Source: Desulfobacterales bacterium (GTDB taxonomy: Bacteria; Desulfobacterota; Desulfobacteria; Desulfobacterales; Desulfosalsimonadaceae). Taken from it: DNA of 64,000 bases. Positions 1 through 7,846 of the stretch are shown here, piece by piece. The position numbers and the translations under genes were made by a program. Numbering within the stretch: the stretch's first letter is position 1; each line of letters begins with the position of its first letter. Where the stretch lies: NCBI GenBank assembly GCA_034520365.1, contig JAXHNP010000007.1, positions 372,001 through 436,000 on the forward strand, given 5' to 3'. Below the pieces are notes generated by a model that was given only the letters and a program-made list of their open reading frames with translations, did not search any database and was not told the DNA's origin.

Positions 1-2
1 TT

Positions 3-1403
3 AATTATTTTAAAACCCGAAACGCACTGAAAAATTTAAAAAACCAGCAAACCGGGCCGAGCCATCAAAAAAAACTCAAAACCCGGGCCCGCGACCAAAA
101 ACAGCGACTCAAACAGTTTTACCGGATCGTTTCAAAAAATTTGATGATCCAGGGCATTGTGGCCCCCTACCTGATGCAGCCGGTTTTTAAAGAATACTGC
201 CCCCCGCTGTCCCCGCAGGAATGCCTCCAATACCTGGTTATCCCCAAGGCCCGCAAACCGGTTGTCCGCAAATTAAACCGTTTTAAGGCGTACTATTCCC
301 AGAATTTCCCCTTAGGGCCCCTGAATCAGATGGTCCGTAAAATCAAGCGGACCTCCAGAAAAGATCAGCAGAAATACCTGATCCGGTATTTAACCGATTT
401 TGCCCGCTACCACCGGGACCTCATGAATTATCAGGTGCTGAAAGATACCGCAGACAGCATCAACCTTCGGACCGAGGAGAAAAGCATCCGGCTGTCCCGG
501 GAAAACCAGACCCTTTATGAATTCCTCCTCGCCCATGAACAAGCCGCCGAGGCCAGCCGAATTCAGAACCATTCCGTGATTAAGGCCGATATCCGGGGCT
601 CTTCGGCAATCATTGGGCAGATGAAGGAAAAACAGCAGAACCCGGCCACCAGCTTCAGCCTGAACTTTTTTGATCCGGTCAATAACGTGCTGGCCCTCTA
701 TGGGGCCCAAAAAGTATTTATTGAGGGCGATGCGGTCATTCTTTCAATTTTTGAGCATGAAGAAAAACCCGACGAATGGTATGCGGTTTCCCGGGCCTGC
801 GGCCTGGCCGTCAATATTCTGCTGATCGTGAGCCGCTATAACCTGAGAAACCGAATCAACCGGCTGCCCATGCTGGATATCGGCATCGGCATCGGCTTTT
901 CCGATCAGGCGCCGACGTTTTTCTATGACAACGACAACCGGATCATGATCTCCCCGGCCATCAACACCGCCGACCGGCTGTCGGAATGCCATAAATCCAT
1001 GCGAAAAAAGTTTCGCAAAAAAAAGCGGCCGTTTAATGTCTATCTGTATAAGCCTTCGGCCGAAGGCGGCGGAAGTTCGCTTCCGCCCACCATGGGACTG
1101 CTCCGGTATAATGTCAAAGGCATTGAACTGCACCGAAAGGCCTTTGATAAACTGGCGAAAGAGATTCATCTGAAACGGCTGAGCTGCCGGCTCCCCAAAA
1201 TTTCGGATGCACCGATAACGCTTTATTCCGGCAAATTTCCCACCATGGCGGGCCGCTATCAGCGCCTGGTGATCCGGGAGGCGCAAATCCCGGAAGTCTC
1301 CCTGACCGACTTCCGGACCCTCAGGTATACGGACCAAAAATATTATGAGGTCTGTACCAACTCCCAGATCTATGCCTATGTTAAAAAACATCTCAAAAAA
1401 TAA
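3..1403 (+). CDS. Class III nucleotide cyclase-like protein, 5' end outside window
   Basis: The reading frame is open to the left edge of the window, so the true start is upstream; the first in-window start codon is a TTG at 141. The C-terminal half resembles a class III adenylyl/guanylyl cyclase fold. KADIRGSS (Asp codon at 588) matches the first metal-binding Asp, IEGDAV the second, GIGIGF the glycine strand, and INTADRL has the N-x3-R pair used for transition-state stabilisation. The N-terminal half is basic, helical and unrecognised. The usual Lys/Glu substrate-specifying position is not clear, so the nucleotide made, if any, cannot be told. The stop lies 17 bp before the GAF-ANTAR gene, which suggests one signalling unit. 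Fold assignment is by motif reading only. Confidence 0.6.
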   Translation, partial: NYFKTRNALKNLKNQQTGPSHQKKLKTRARDQKQRLKQFYRIVSKNLMIQGIVAPYLMQPVFKEYCPPLSPQECLQYLVIPKARKPVVRKLNRFKAYYSQNFPLGPLNQMVRKIKRTSRKDQQKYLIRYLTDFARYHRDLMNYQVLKDTADSINLRTEEKSIRLSRENQTLYEFLLAHEQAAEASRIQNHSVIKADIRGSSAIIGQMKEKQQNPATSFSLNFFDPVNNVLALYGAQKVFIEGDAVILSIFEHEEKPDEWYAVSRACGLAVNILLIVSRYNLRNRINRLPMLDIGIGIGFSDQAPTFFYDNDNRIMISPAINTADRLSECHKSMRKKFRKKKRPFNVYLYKPSAEGGGSSLPPTMGLLRYNVKGIELHRKAFDKLAKEIHLKRLSCRLPKISDAPITLYSGKFPTMAGRYQRLVIREAQIPEVSLTDFRTLRYTDQKYYEVCTNSQIYAYVKKHLKK

Positions 1404-1420
1404 CGCGTTCAAAGGTTTTC

Positions 1421-2134
1421 ATGGAAATTAAATCTTCTGAAAATACCGATAAATATTTAAAAGCCCTGATGGATATCAGCCGGGCCATTAATTCGGATCG
1501 TTATCTGGAGGATATCCTCAAACTCATCGTTATGGTGACCGCCAAGGTCACGGGCGTTGAAATCTGCTCCCTCTGGCTGATCGATGAGGATAAGGAGCCC
1601 AAAGAGTTAAGGCTTAAAGCGACCCAGACCATTGATCCGGAATATGTTCAGGACCGGGTTCTGACCCTAAACGAAGGTGTGGTCGGTTATGTGGCCGCCC
1701 AGCAGCAGCCCCTGCTGATTCCTGATGTTCTGACGGAACCCCGGTTCAAAGAAAAGGAAATGGCCCGGAAACTGGGCCTTAAATCCCTGGCCAGCGTACC
1801 GCTTCAGGTCCGGGATGAGAAGGTGATCGGGGTGTTAAACTGTTTTACCTCGGAATACCACGACTTCACCGAAAACGAGGTGAACCTGATCAAGGCGGTG
1901 GCCAATCAGGCGGCAGTGGCCATTTTCAACTCTGAACTCATGGTCAAAACCCGGGTAATCCAGGAAGAGCTGGAAACCCGCAAACTGGTGGAGCGAAGCA
2001 AGGAAGTGCTGATGCGGCGGATGGATTTATCCGCTGAGGAAGCCCACCGGTGGATCCAGAAAAAAAGCATGGATAATAGAAAACCCATGCGCCAGGTGGC
2101 TGAGGCCATTTTACTATCTGAGGATATGTATTGA
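1421..2134 (+). CDS. GAF-ANTAR transcription antitermination regulator
   Basis: A GAF sensor domain spans about residues 12-170 (GVVGYVAAQQQPLLIPDV and SVPLQVRDEKVIGVLN segments). A short helical linker follows, then a C-terminal ANTAR domain (about 185-235). The ANTAR part is recognised from LMRRMDLSAEEAHRWIQ and the VAEAIL ending. ANTAR proteins bind paired hexaloop hairpins in nascent mRNA and prevent termination. Here the gene is followed within 60 bp by a leader with just such hairpins, ahead of a glutamate synthase-like gene. Regulation of nitrogen metabolism is typical of the family (NasR, AmiR, EutV). The ligand of the GAF domain is unknown. Protein length (237 aa) fits the GAF-ANTAR class. 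Confidence 0.85.
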   Translation: MEIKSSENTDKYLKALMDISRAINSDRYLEDILKLIVMVTAKVTGVEICSLWLIDEDKEPKELRLKATQTIDPEYVQDRVLTLNEGVVGYVAAQQQPLLIPDVLTEPRFKEKEMARKLGLKSLASVPLQVRDEKVIGVLNCFTSEYHDFTENEVNLIKAVANQAAVAIFNSELMVKTRVIQEELETRKLVERSKEVLMRRMDLSAEEAHRWIQKKSMDNRKPMRQVAEAILLSEDMY

Positions 2135-2150
2135 TACTTAATAAAAGCTA

Positions 2151-2179
2151 TTGACATTAAGTTTCGCTTTATGTAGAAA
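2151..2179 (+). promoter_or_regulatory. Sigma-70 type promoter for the glutamate synthase-like gene
   Basis: TTGACA at 2151-2156 and TAGAAA at 2174-2179 are separated by 17 bp. The -35 is a perfect consensus. Transcription would begin near 2186, just before the two leader hairpins, giving a leader of about 170 nt. Confidence 0.6.
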
Positions 2180-2189
2180 GCTCTTTTGA

Positions 2190-2265
2190 ATTCACACAAA
2201 GATGTGTGAATCTTTTTTTGTGACGAAGGCGTCTCTATCCGGCAGGATAGTAGGCGCTTTTTTTT
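2190..2265 (+). promoter_or_regulatory. Candidate ANTAR-responsive leader: two hairpins plus terminator
   Basis: Hairpin 1 (2190-2211) has an 8-bp perfect stem ATTCACAC/GTGTGAAT closing the hexaloop AAAGAT, with A at position 1 and G at position 4, the two loop bases conserved in known ANTAR targets; it is followed by TCTTTTTTT. A smaller hairpin, GACG/CGTC at 2222-2233, encloses a loop with G at position 4 of the six-base version but G, not A, at position 1. This second hairpin overlaps the 5' arm of a strong terminator (about 2229-2257, CTATCC/GGATAG core) ending in T8 at 2258-2265. Small hairpin and terminator are mutually exclusive, as in antitermination. The second loop is imperfect, and hairpin 1 alone could be the terminator of the upstream gene. 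Confidence 0.6.
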
Positions 2266-2355
2266 GTTCTTAAGCGCCCATCCATTGCCTCAGACGTAAC
2301 CTGTTAAAATAAAAACATATAAAAATATCTAAGAACAATTGGAAGGAGAAAAACC

Positions 2356-3993
2356 ATGCGATTTTCAAAAAACAATGATGTGCTGGGCACAACCAACCGG
2401 GGCAACCCCGCGGAATCCAGCCTGTGCACCCTATGCCGGGCGGACTGCCAGGGCAAATGCGAAACCTTCATGTCAAGCCTTGTGGGCAGAAAACTGCTCT
2501 ACCCCAGAAGCTTCGGCATTGTCACGGCCGGGGCCAACAATACCACCCATGTGGGCGCCTCCTATAATTCGCTTCGGATCCAGGGCTATGCCTACGGCTC
2601 CCACGGGCTGACCGCCGGACTATCCAGGGATCCGGATGACTGCCTGTTCACCAATGTCAGCCTGGAGTCCGAATTCGGCAAGGAAATCAAGACCAAGGCC
2701 CGGATGCCGCTGATGACCGGGGCTCTGGGATCAACCTTTGTGGCGGCCAAGTACTGGGATTCATTTGCCATCGGCGCATCCCTGGTGGGCATCCCCGTGG
2801 TTATCGGGGAAAACGTGGTGGGCGTTGACCGGGAGTCCGAGATGAGCAAGGGCAGAATCACCAAAGCCCCGGAGCTTGATCGCCGGATTGATTCCTACCT
2901 CCGCTACAACGACGGCTACGGCGCCATCATCATCCAGATGAACGTGGAGGACACCCGAAACGGCGTTGCCGAATATATCGCTGAAAAATACGGCAACAAA
3001 TGCATTCTCGAGCTCAAATGGGGCCAGGGCGCCAAGGATATCGGCGGCGAAATCCAGGTGACCAGCCTGGATTACGCAAAATTCCTGAAAGACCGGGGCT
3101 ACCTGGTGGATCCGGATCCTTATAAGGAATCCGTGCAGGAAGCCTTCAAACACGGCTCCATCCGGTCTTTTGCCCGCCACAGCCGCCTCGGGGCAACGGA
3201 TATGGACACCGTGGAGGCGGTTCGCGAATCCTTCATGCAGAGCGTGGAGTACCTGCGCAGCCTGGGATTCAAACGCATTTCCCTAAAAACCGGCTCTTAC
3301 GGCATGGAAGAGCTGGCCATGGCCATTAAATTCGCCGCTGAAGCCAGGCTTGACCTTTTGACCATTGACGGCTCCGGCGGCGGCACCGGTATGAGCCCCT
3401 GGAACATGATGCAGAGCTGGGGCGTTCCCTCGCTGCACCTGCATGCCAAAGCCCATGAATACAACAGCATTCTGGCCGCCCGCGGCGAGGACGTCGTGGA
3501 CCTCTCCTTTGCCGGCGGATTCGCCCTGGAAGATCATATTTTTAAAGCCATCGCCCTGGGCGCCCCGTATACCAAGCTGGTCTGCATGGGCCGGGCCATC
3601 ATGATCCCGGGTTTTCTGGGCTCAAACATCGAAGGCGCCCTGAATCCGGATCGAAAGGACAAAGTGGCCGGCAACTGGGATAAACTGCCGAAAACCGTAG
3701 GCGATCTGGGCAGTACGCCGGAAGAAATCTTTGCTTCCTATTATGATGTTCAGGCCAAGGTCGGCAAAGATGAAATGCAGAAGATCCCCTATGGGGCGAT
3801 TGCCTTCTGGACCCTGTCAGACAAATTGTCCTGCGGCTTGCAGCAGCTGATGGCCGGCGCCCGAAAATTCTCCCTGGACAAGATCGCGCGGGCGGATCTT
3901 TTTTCAGGTAACCAGGAAACCGCTGATATAACGGGCATTCCCATGGTGACCGAGGCAAACGACGAGTCTGCGAAAAAGATTCTGAATTCCTAA
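2356..3993 (+). CDS. FMN-dependent glutamate synthase-like protein
   Basis: The protein is 545 aa and resembles the FMN/synthase domain of GltB: IDGSGGGTGMSP carries the glycine-rich FMN/2-oxoglutarate region, and LKWGQGAKDIGG matches the conserved KxGQGAKPG-type segment. An N-terminal Cys cluster (CTLCRADCQGKC) may hold an Fe-S centre. There is no glutaminase domain and no GXGXG domain, so it would need ammonia or a partner. The start has a strong Shine-Dalgarno (AAGGAG, 8 nt before ATG). It is preceded by the terminator-type leader and the GAF-ANTAR gene, suggesting nitrogen-linked attenuation. It is separate from, and additional to, the three-gene glutamate synthase operon at 21-26 kb. Confidence 0.8.
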   Translation: MRFSKNNDVLGTTNRGNPAESSLCTLCRADCQGKCETFMSSLVGRKLLYPRSFGIVTAGANNTTHVGASYNSLRIQGYAYGSHGLTAGLSRDPDDCLFTNVSLESEFGKEIKTKARMPLMTGALGSTFVAAKYWDSFAIGASLVGIPVVIGENVVGVDRESEMSKGRITKAPELDRRIDSYLRYNDGYGAIIIQMNVEDTRNGVAEYIAEKYGNKCILELKWGQGAKDIGGEIQVTSLDYAKFLKDRGYLVDPDPYKESVQEAFKHGSIRSFARHSRLGATDMDTVEAVRESFMQSVEYLRSLGFKRISLKTGSYGMEELAMAIKFAAEARLDLLTIDGSGGGTGMSPWNMMQSWGVPSLHLHAKAHEYNSILAARGEDVVDLSFAGGFALEDHIFKAIALGAPYTKLVCMGRAIMIPGFLGSNIEGALNPDRKDKVAGNWDKLPKTVGDLGSTPEEIFASYYDVQAKVGKDEMQKIPYGAIAFWTLSDKLSCGLQQLMAGARKFSLDKIARADLFSGNQETADITGIPMVTEANDESAKKILNS

Positions 3994-4022
3994 TATTATC
4001 CGCTGAGTCCGAGAGTTTTTAA

Positions 4023-4094
4023 GGCAGGCACGGTGGCCTGCCCTACGCAAGGGGAAAACCCGCCCGTCGTAGGGTCGGCCACCGCGCCGACCCC
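4023..4094. repeat. Core palindrome of the dispersed REP/MITE family
   Basis: GCAGGCACGGTGGCCTGCC and GTCGGCCACCGCGCCGACC form the two palindromic arms shared by about eleven sites in this window. No terminal inverted repeat is left on the left side. The copy abuts the repeat block of S23 gene copy A. Confidence 0.7.
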
Positions 4095-4103
4095 ACGGGC
4101 TTT

Positions 4104-4702
4104 TTTCGATTTCGATCCCGATCCCGATAGCGATTTCGATTTGGATACAGAACAAATCCATACCCCCGGTCCTGTTAACGCTAAAGTTGGGATTCGTTTT
4201 CTTCGCTATCGGGATCGAAATCGGGATCGAAATCGGGATCGAAATCGCTATCGGGATCGAAATCGATGCTGTAGACTTCCTGATCCTCTCGAACTTGGTA
4301 TCCTCTTCCGCCGAGACGGCTGAGCATCGCGGCCATACGGTCGATTTCATCCTTGCGGTTCCGGCTTTCCATCTTGTCCAGCGCCTTGCCGACAACCAGC
4401 ACATCTTGAATCGCCACGCACTCAAGCGCGGAGCCACGAGCGATTTCGAAATAACGCCTTCGGTCGGCTTCCGCGGTCTTGCCATTACCTTCGGCGATAT
4501 TGAGCGGTATCGACTGGCTGGCCCGAAGCCATTGATCCCGGGCGGGCCGATGGACTCCGTTCAGGCTGTCGGCCTTCTCGTAAACCCATGCAACGTAGCC
4601 TATTGAAAGGCGATAGACGTCCAGTTTTTCGCGTCCAAGGGTCATATTTTTTCGATTTCGATCCCGATAGCGATTTCGATTTGGATACAGAACAAATTTA
4701 CC
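4104..4702 (-). mobile_element. Repeat-bounded S23 cassette, copy A (degenerate ends)
   Basis: From left to right this block holds the inverted 12-mer array of a lost neighbouring cassette (4104-4146), the junction ACAGAACAAATCCATACCCC, a 12-mer array (GATCGAAATCGG type, 4197-4265), the S23 gene, the inverted 12-mer array (about 4650-4685) and a decayed right terminus AGAACAAATTTACCCTT. The same order is found in copies B and C. No target duplication is visible here, and the left end is joined to a REP core, so this copy is probably rearranged. Confidence 0.6.
4181..4645 (-). CDS. S23-type four-helix-bundle protein, copy A
   Basis: The 154-aa protein belongs to the four-helix-bundle (23S rRNA intervening sequence, S23) family, recognised from SIPLNIAEGNGK and the RYFEIARGSALEC segment. 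Family members occur inside 23S rRNA intervening sequences and as free genes; their function is unsettled. The C-terminal tail is a run of DFDPDSDFDPD units encoded by the 12-bp repeat array, so its length varies with repeat number (longest in this copy). No Shine-Dalgarno is evident before the ATG. Copies B and C at 6889 and 7400 are nearly identical; this copy differs at a few residues (for example GSALECVAI instead of SSALECAAI). Confidence 0.75.
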   Translation of the reverse strand: MTLGREKLDVYRLSIGYVAWVYEKADSLNGVHRPARDQWLRASQSIPLNIAEGNGKTAEADRRRYFEIARGSALECVAIQDVLVVGKALDKMESRNRKDEIDRMAAMLSRLGGRGYQVREDQEVYSIDFDPDSDFDPDFDPDFDPDSEENESQL

Positions 4703-4724
4703 CTTCAGCCGCCGCCATCCCGGC

Positions 4725-4754
4725 TTGACATCTGACGATTTTTCAAATTATATA
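4725..4754 (+). promoter_or_regulatory. Candidate sigma-70 promoter for thiD
   Basis: TTGACA at 4725-4730 and TATATA at 4749-4754 with an 18-bp spacer lie 75 bp before the thiD start. No TPP riboswitch signature was seen in this leader. Confidence 0.5.
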
Positions 4755-4827
4755 CAATAAAAGACCCAATACCTGGTACCCAACACCCAAGACCCAAATA
4801 GATGCCGAATGATCCGGAAAATCCTTC

Positions 4828-5676
4828 ATGAATGAGACGCGGGCAATACCTTCCGTTCTGACCATTGCGGGCTCGGACCCCTCCGGCGGCGCCGGCATTC
4901 AGGCGGATCTGAAAGCGTTTGTCACGACCGGTGCATACGGGGCGGCCGTAATCACCGGCCTGACCGCCCAGAACACCATGGAGGTCTCAGGCACGCTGCC
5001 TGTGCCGCCGGAATTTGTGGAAAAGCAGCTGAGTGCGGTTTTATCCGATATCCGAATTGATGTCATCAAGCTCGGCATGCTGACCAGCCGGGAAATCTGC
5101 GAGGTGATTGCCCCGTTTTTAAAAGATCGCCTGGTGGTCTGCGATCCGGTCATGATCTCCACCACCGGCTATCAGTTAATTGATGAGGATACGGCACAGG
5201 CCCTTATAAGCGGCATCCTTCCGATAGCTGACCATATCACGCCCAACCGGTTTGAGCTGGAAAAGCTCTATGGCGGCCCTGCCGGGGACATTTTGGCGGC
5301 AGGCCGTGAACTGATGGGACGGTTTAACAATTTGGACGGAATAGTCCTTAAAGGCGGGCACATCCATACGGATGCATCGACAGTGACCGATACGCTGCTT
5401 TATCGAAAAAACGGCCAAATCCAGGAAGCGGCTGAAAGCCGGCCGCGCTATGACACACCCAATACGCACGGCACCGGCTGTACCTTTGCCTCAGCCTTTG
5501 CCTCATTTCTGGCCCAGGGAAACATTCCGGTACAGGCCTTTTCCAAAGCGGTGGATTATACGAATTGCTTGATCGGCCTATCCGCAGACATCCGCATCGG
5601 GCATGGCCGGGGGCCGCTGATGCATCACTTATCTCCCGCCATGCCCGGCCATTTTGACAGCGGATCGGTTGATTGA
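4828..5676 (+). CDS. thiD: Hydroxymethylpyrimidine/phosphomethylpyrimidine kinase
   Basis: The protein phosphorylates HMP and then HMP-P to HMP-PP for thiamin synthesis in the cytoplasm. Ribokinase-fold motifs are complete: the N-terminal TIAGSDPSGGAGIQADLK segment that binds the pyrimidine, DPVMISTTG in the middle, and HGTGCTFASA with the catalytic GTGC anion-hole loop near residue 213. Length (282 aa) is slightly above the family norm of about 265. The gene stands alone with no other thi gene nearby. Its 3' end overlaps the convergent isochorismatase-like gene by 52 bp. Confidence 0.93.
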   Translation: MNETRAIPSVLTIAGSDPSGGAGIQADLKAFVTTGAYGAAVITGLTAQNTMEVSGTLPVPPEFVEKQLSAVLSDIRIDVIKLGMLTSREICEVIAPFLKDRLVVCDPVMISTTGYQLIDEDTAQALISGILPIADHITPNRFELEKLYGGPAGDILAAGRELMGRFNNLDGIVLKGGHIHTDASTVTDTLLYRKNGQIQEAAESRPRYDTPNTHGTGCTFASAFASFLAQGNIPVQAFSKAVDYTNCLIGLSADIRIGHGRGPLMHHLSPAMPGHFDSGSVD

Positions 5677-6665
5677 ACCAGGTGCATGCCGGCTTCGGCA
5701 AATCTTTGGAAAATCTCATCGGATTCATCCGTATAGTCCACCACGTCCGGCACCACCACCGGAGATGTGCAGTCCTCCAGAATATAGACCTTCTCGACCA
5801 GCCTACGGTCATAAGCCATCACATCATCCAGGAGATCCGAAACCGTCCAGGCCACGCAATGGCTTTTGGCCTGCCCGGCGATCACCACCGCATCGTTTTG
5901 GATGAGCTTGTTTAAAATCTTCTCGTTTTTCTCCGCCAGCTGGCGTCCCCGGGGATCCCGGGTCACTTCCGGGCCCAGCACGGAATAATGCTCGGTAAAG
6001 GGATTCTCCCCTTTTACATGGTAATCCGGCTGGGTAGAGCGCGCGATGGAATGAAAAAACAGGGCCTCTTCCACCGCGGGGACCAGGGCGTGCCCAAGCC
6101 CGCCGATCATGGCGTGATAGGGCCAGATGATATAGTCATATTTGCCGGACGCTTTGAGCTGCCGGGCATAATGGTGCAAATACTGCTGACCGTATTCCGG
6201 TGTGATATTTAAAGTATCCGCCAGCTTTTCATTAAACCGCCAGCGGCCTTGTTCAATATCTGCTTCCGTTACAATGGTAAGCGGCGCCGGGTGCTCGCCC
6301 TTATCGTTTACGAGAAAAATATTGTGGAACACCTGGATCGGATAATGGGTATCCATGGTGGGCACGGCTTCCGTAATGGCATGCAGATGCCGGTAGATAA
6401 ACCGGCAGAGCCGGACATTGTCATCCACCGCCCCGGTACCGGAGCGGCCGGCCACATAGAGTTCATAGCCGGGGATGCAGAAGGTGTTCTGAACATCGAC
6501 CAAGAGCAGGCAGAGCTTAAAGCGGTCTTTGCCCGCCCCCTGGATTTGATGCTTTTGCGCCCATTTTTCCGCTTCGACCGCCTTATCCGCATAGTCCACC
6601 CGCCAGACATCGCCCACCTTTTCCGGGTCAAAATGCTCCGGGATCGGCAGTTCCTTAACAGCCAT
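5625..6665 (-). CDS. Isochorismatase-like cysteine hydrolase
   Basis: The 346-aa protein has the isochorismatase/nicotinamidase fold. LLLVDVQNTFC gives the catalytic Asp near residue 57, and AGQAKSHCVAWT gives the nucleophilic Cys with the cis-peptide loop. It is much longer than nicotinamidases (about 210 aa), with extra N- and C-terminal segments, so the substrate is not predicted. The start at 6665 was chosen because AGGAGAG lies 8 nt upstream; the frame stays open further upstream only because it runs antisense through the S23 gene at 6889. It converges on and overlaps thiD by 52 bp at the 3' ends. Confidence 0.85.
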   Translation of the reverse strand: MAVKELPIPEHFDPEKVGDVWRVDYADKAVEAEKWAQKHQIQGAGKDRFKLCLLLVDVQNTFCIPGYELYVAGRSGTGAVDDNVRLCRFIYRHLHAITEAVPTMDTHYPIQVFHNIFLVNDKGEHPAPLTIVTEADIEQGRWRFNEKLADTLNITPEYGQQYLHHYARQLKASGKYDYIIWPYHAMIGGLGHALVPAVEEALFFHSIARSTQPDYHVKGENPFTEHYSVLGPEVTRDPRGRQLAEKNEKILNKLIQNDAVVIAGQAKSHCVAWTVSDLLDDVMAYDRRLVEKVYILEDCTSPVVVPDVVDYTDESDEIFQRFAEAGMHLVQSTDPLSKWPGMAGDK

Positions 6666-6888
6666 CAGGGTCTCTCCTTTCTGTATGTTATCTTGCGTGG
6701 CATTAAATAACACCCGTTTACCGGGCTGTCTTGTAAACCCCAATAAACATATAATATTTATATTATAAAAGCGTTCCGGAATGGTGTCAAAAACCTGCGG
6801 AATCCGGAATCTATGTCTCAGGGAAAAGGACTGCCAACACGGTGAATTTGTTCTAACCGCAAAATCCATACCCCCGGTCCTGTTAACG

Positions 6889-7323
6889 CTAAGGTTGGGA
6901 TTCGTTTTCTTCGGGATCGAAATCGCTATCGGGATCGAAATCGATGCTGTAGACTTCCTGATCCTTTCGAACTTGGTATCCTCTTCCGCCGAGACGGCTG
7001 AGCATCGCGGCCATACGGTCGAGTTCATCCTTGCGGTTCCGGCTTTCCATCTTGTCCAGCGCCTTGCCGACAACCAGCACATCTTGAATCGCCGCGCACT
7101 CAAGCGCGGAGCTACGAGCGATTTCGAAATAACGCCTTCGGTCGGCTTCCGCGGTCTTGCCATTACCTTCGGCGATATTGAGCGGTATCGACTGGCTGGC
7201 CCGAAGCCATTGATCCCGGGCGGGCCGATGGACTCCGTTCAGGCTGTCGGCCTTCTCGTAAACCCATGCAACGTAGCCTATTGAAAGGCGATAGACGTCC
7301 AGTTTTTCGTGTTCAAGGGTCAT
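6889..7323 (-). CDS. S23-type four-helix-bundle protein, copy B
   Basis: The 144-aa protein is nearly identical to copies A and C, with the S23 hallmark SIPLNIAEGNGKTAEADRRR. The acidic tail encoded by the 12-mer array is the shortest of the three (one DFDPDSDFDP unit). The ATG at 7323 aligns with the starts of the other copies; the frame upstream of it is the inverted 12-mer array and the tail of copy C and is not counted as coding. No Shine-Dalgarno is visible, so translation may be weak or coupled to structure. Confidence 0.7.
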   Translation of the reverse strand: MTLEHEKLDVYRLSIGYVAWVYEKADSLNGVHRPARDQWLRASQSIPLNIAEGNGKTAEADRRRYFEIARSSALECAAIQDVLVVGKALDKMESRNRKDELDRMAAMLSRLGGRGYQVRKDQEVYSIDFDPDSDFDPEENESQP

Positions 7324-7399
7324 ATTTTTTTCGATCCCGATCCCGATAGCGATTTCGATTTGGATACAGAACAAATCCATACCCCCGGTCCTGTTAACG

Positions 7400-7846
7400 C
7401 TAAGGTTGGGATTCGTTTTCCTCGGGATCGAAATCGGGATCGAAATCGCTATCGGGATCGAAATCGATGCTGTAGACTTCCTGATCCTCTCGAACTTGGT
7501 ATCCTCTTCCGCCGAGACGGCTGAGCATCGCGGCCATACGGTCGAGTTCATCCTTGCGGTTCCGGCTTTCCATCTTGTCCAGCGCCTTGCCGACAACCAG
7601 CACATCTTGAATCGCCGCGCACTCAAGCGCGGAGCTACGAGCGATTTCGAAATAACGCCTTCGGTCGGCTTCCGCGGTCTTGCCATTACCTTCGGCGATA
7701 TTGAGCGGTATCGACTGGCTGGCCCGAAGCCATTGAGCCCGGGCGGGCCGATGGACTCCGTTCAGGCTGTCGGCCTTCTCGTAAACCCATGCAACGTAGC
7801 CTATTGAAAGGCGATAGACGTCCAGTTTTTCGCGTCCAAGGTTCAT
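7400..7846 (-). CDS. S23-type four-helix-bundle protein, copy C
   Basis: The 148-aa protein lies upstream of copy B in the same element. It starts MNLGREKLD; the C-terminal acidic tail has one more 12-bp unit than copy B and fewer than copy A. The near identity of the three copies points to recent duplication or gene conversion. Function unknown; the S23 family is classically linked to intervening sequences in 23S rRNA, but no rRNA gene is near. Confidence 0.7.
   Translation of the reverse strand: MNLGREKLDVYRLSIGYVAWVYEKADSLNGVHRPARAQWLRASQSIPLNIAEGNGKTAEADRRRYFEIARSSALECAAIQDVLVVGKALDKMESRNRKDELDRMAAMLSRLGGRGYQVREDQEVYSIDFDPDSDFDPDFDPEENESQP

Noticed and set aside
4646-4827. TPP riboswitch before thiD
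   Set aside because: The conserved CUGAGA and ACCUGAUCUGG-like blocks are absent.
6666-7163. Long upstream extension of the isochorismatase-like reading frame (would begin MARPRKPTEG)
   Set aside because: It runs through the 3' part of S23 copy B in another frame and through its repeat array; a good ribosome site marks the start at 6665.
7406-7807. Plus-strand frames antisense to the S23 genes
   Set aside because: They repeat identically in all copies because the DNA is repeated; they lack ribosome sites and family similarity, while the minus strand matches S23.
4181-7846. 12-bp repeat arrays as a possible CRISPR
   Set aside because: Units are contiguous, without spacers, and encode protein tails; no cas genes are present.
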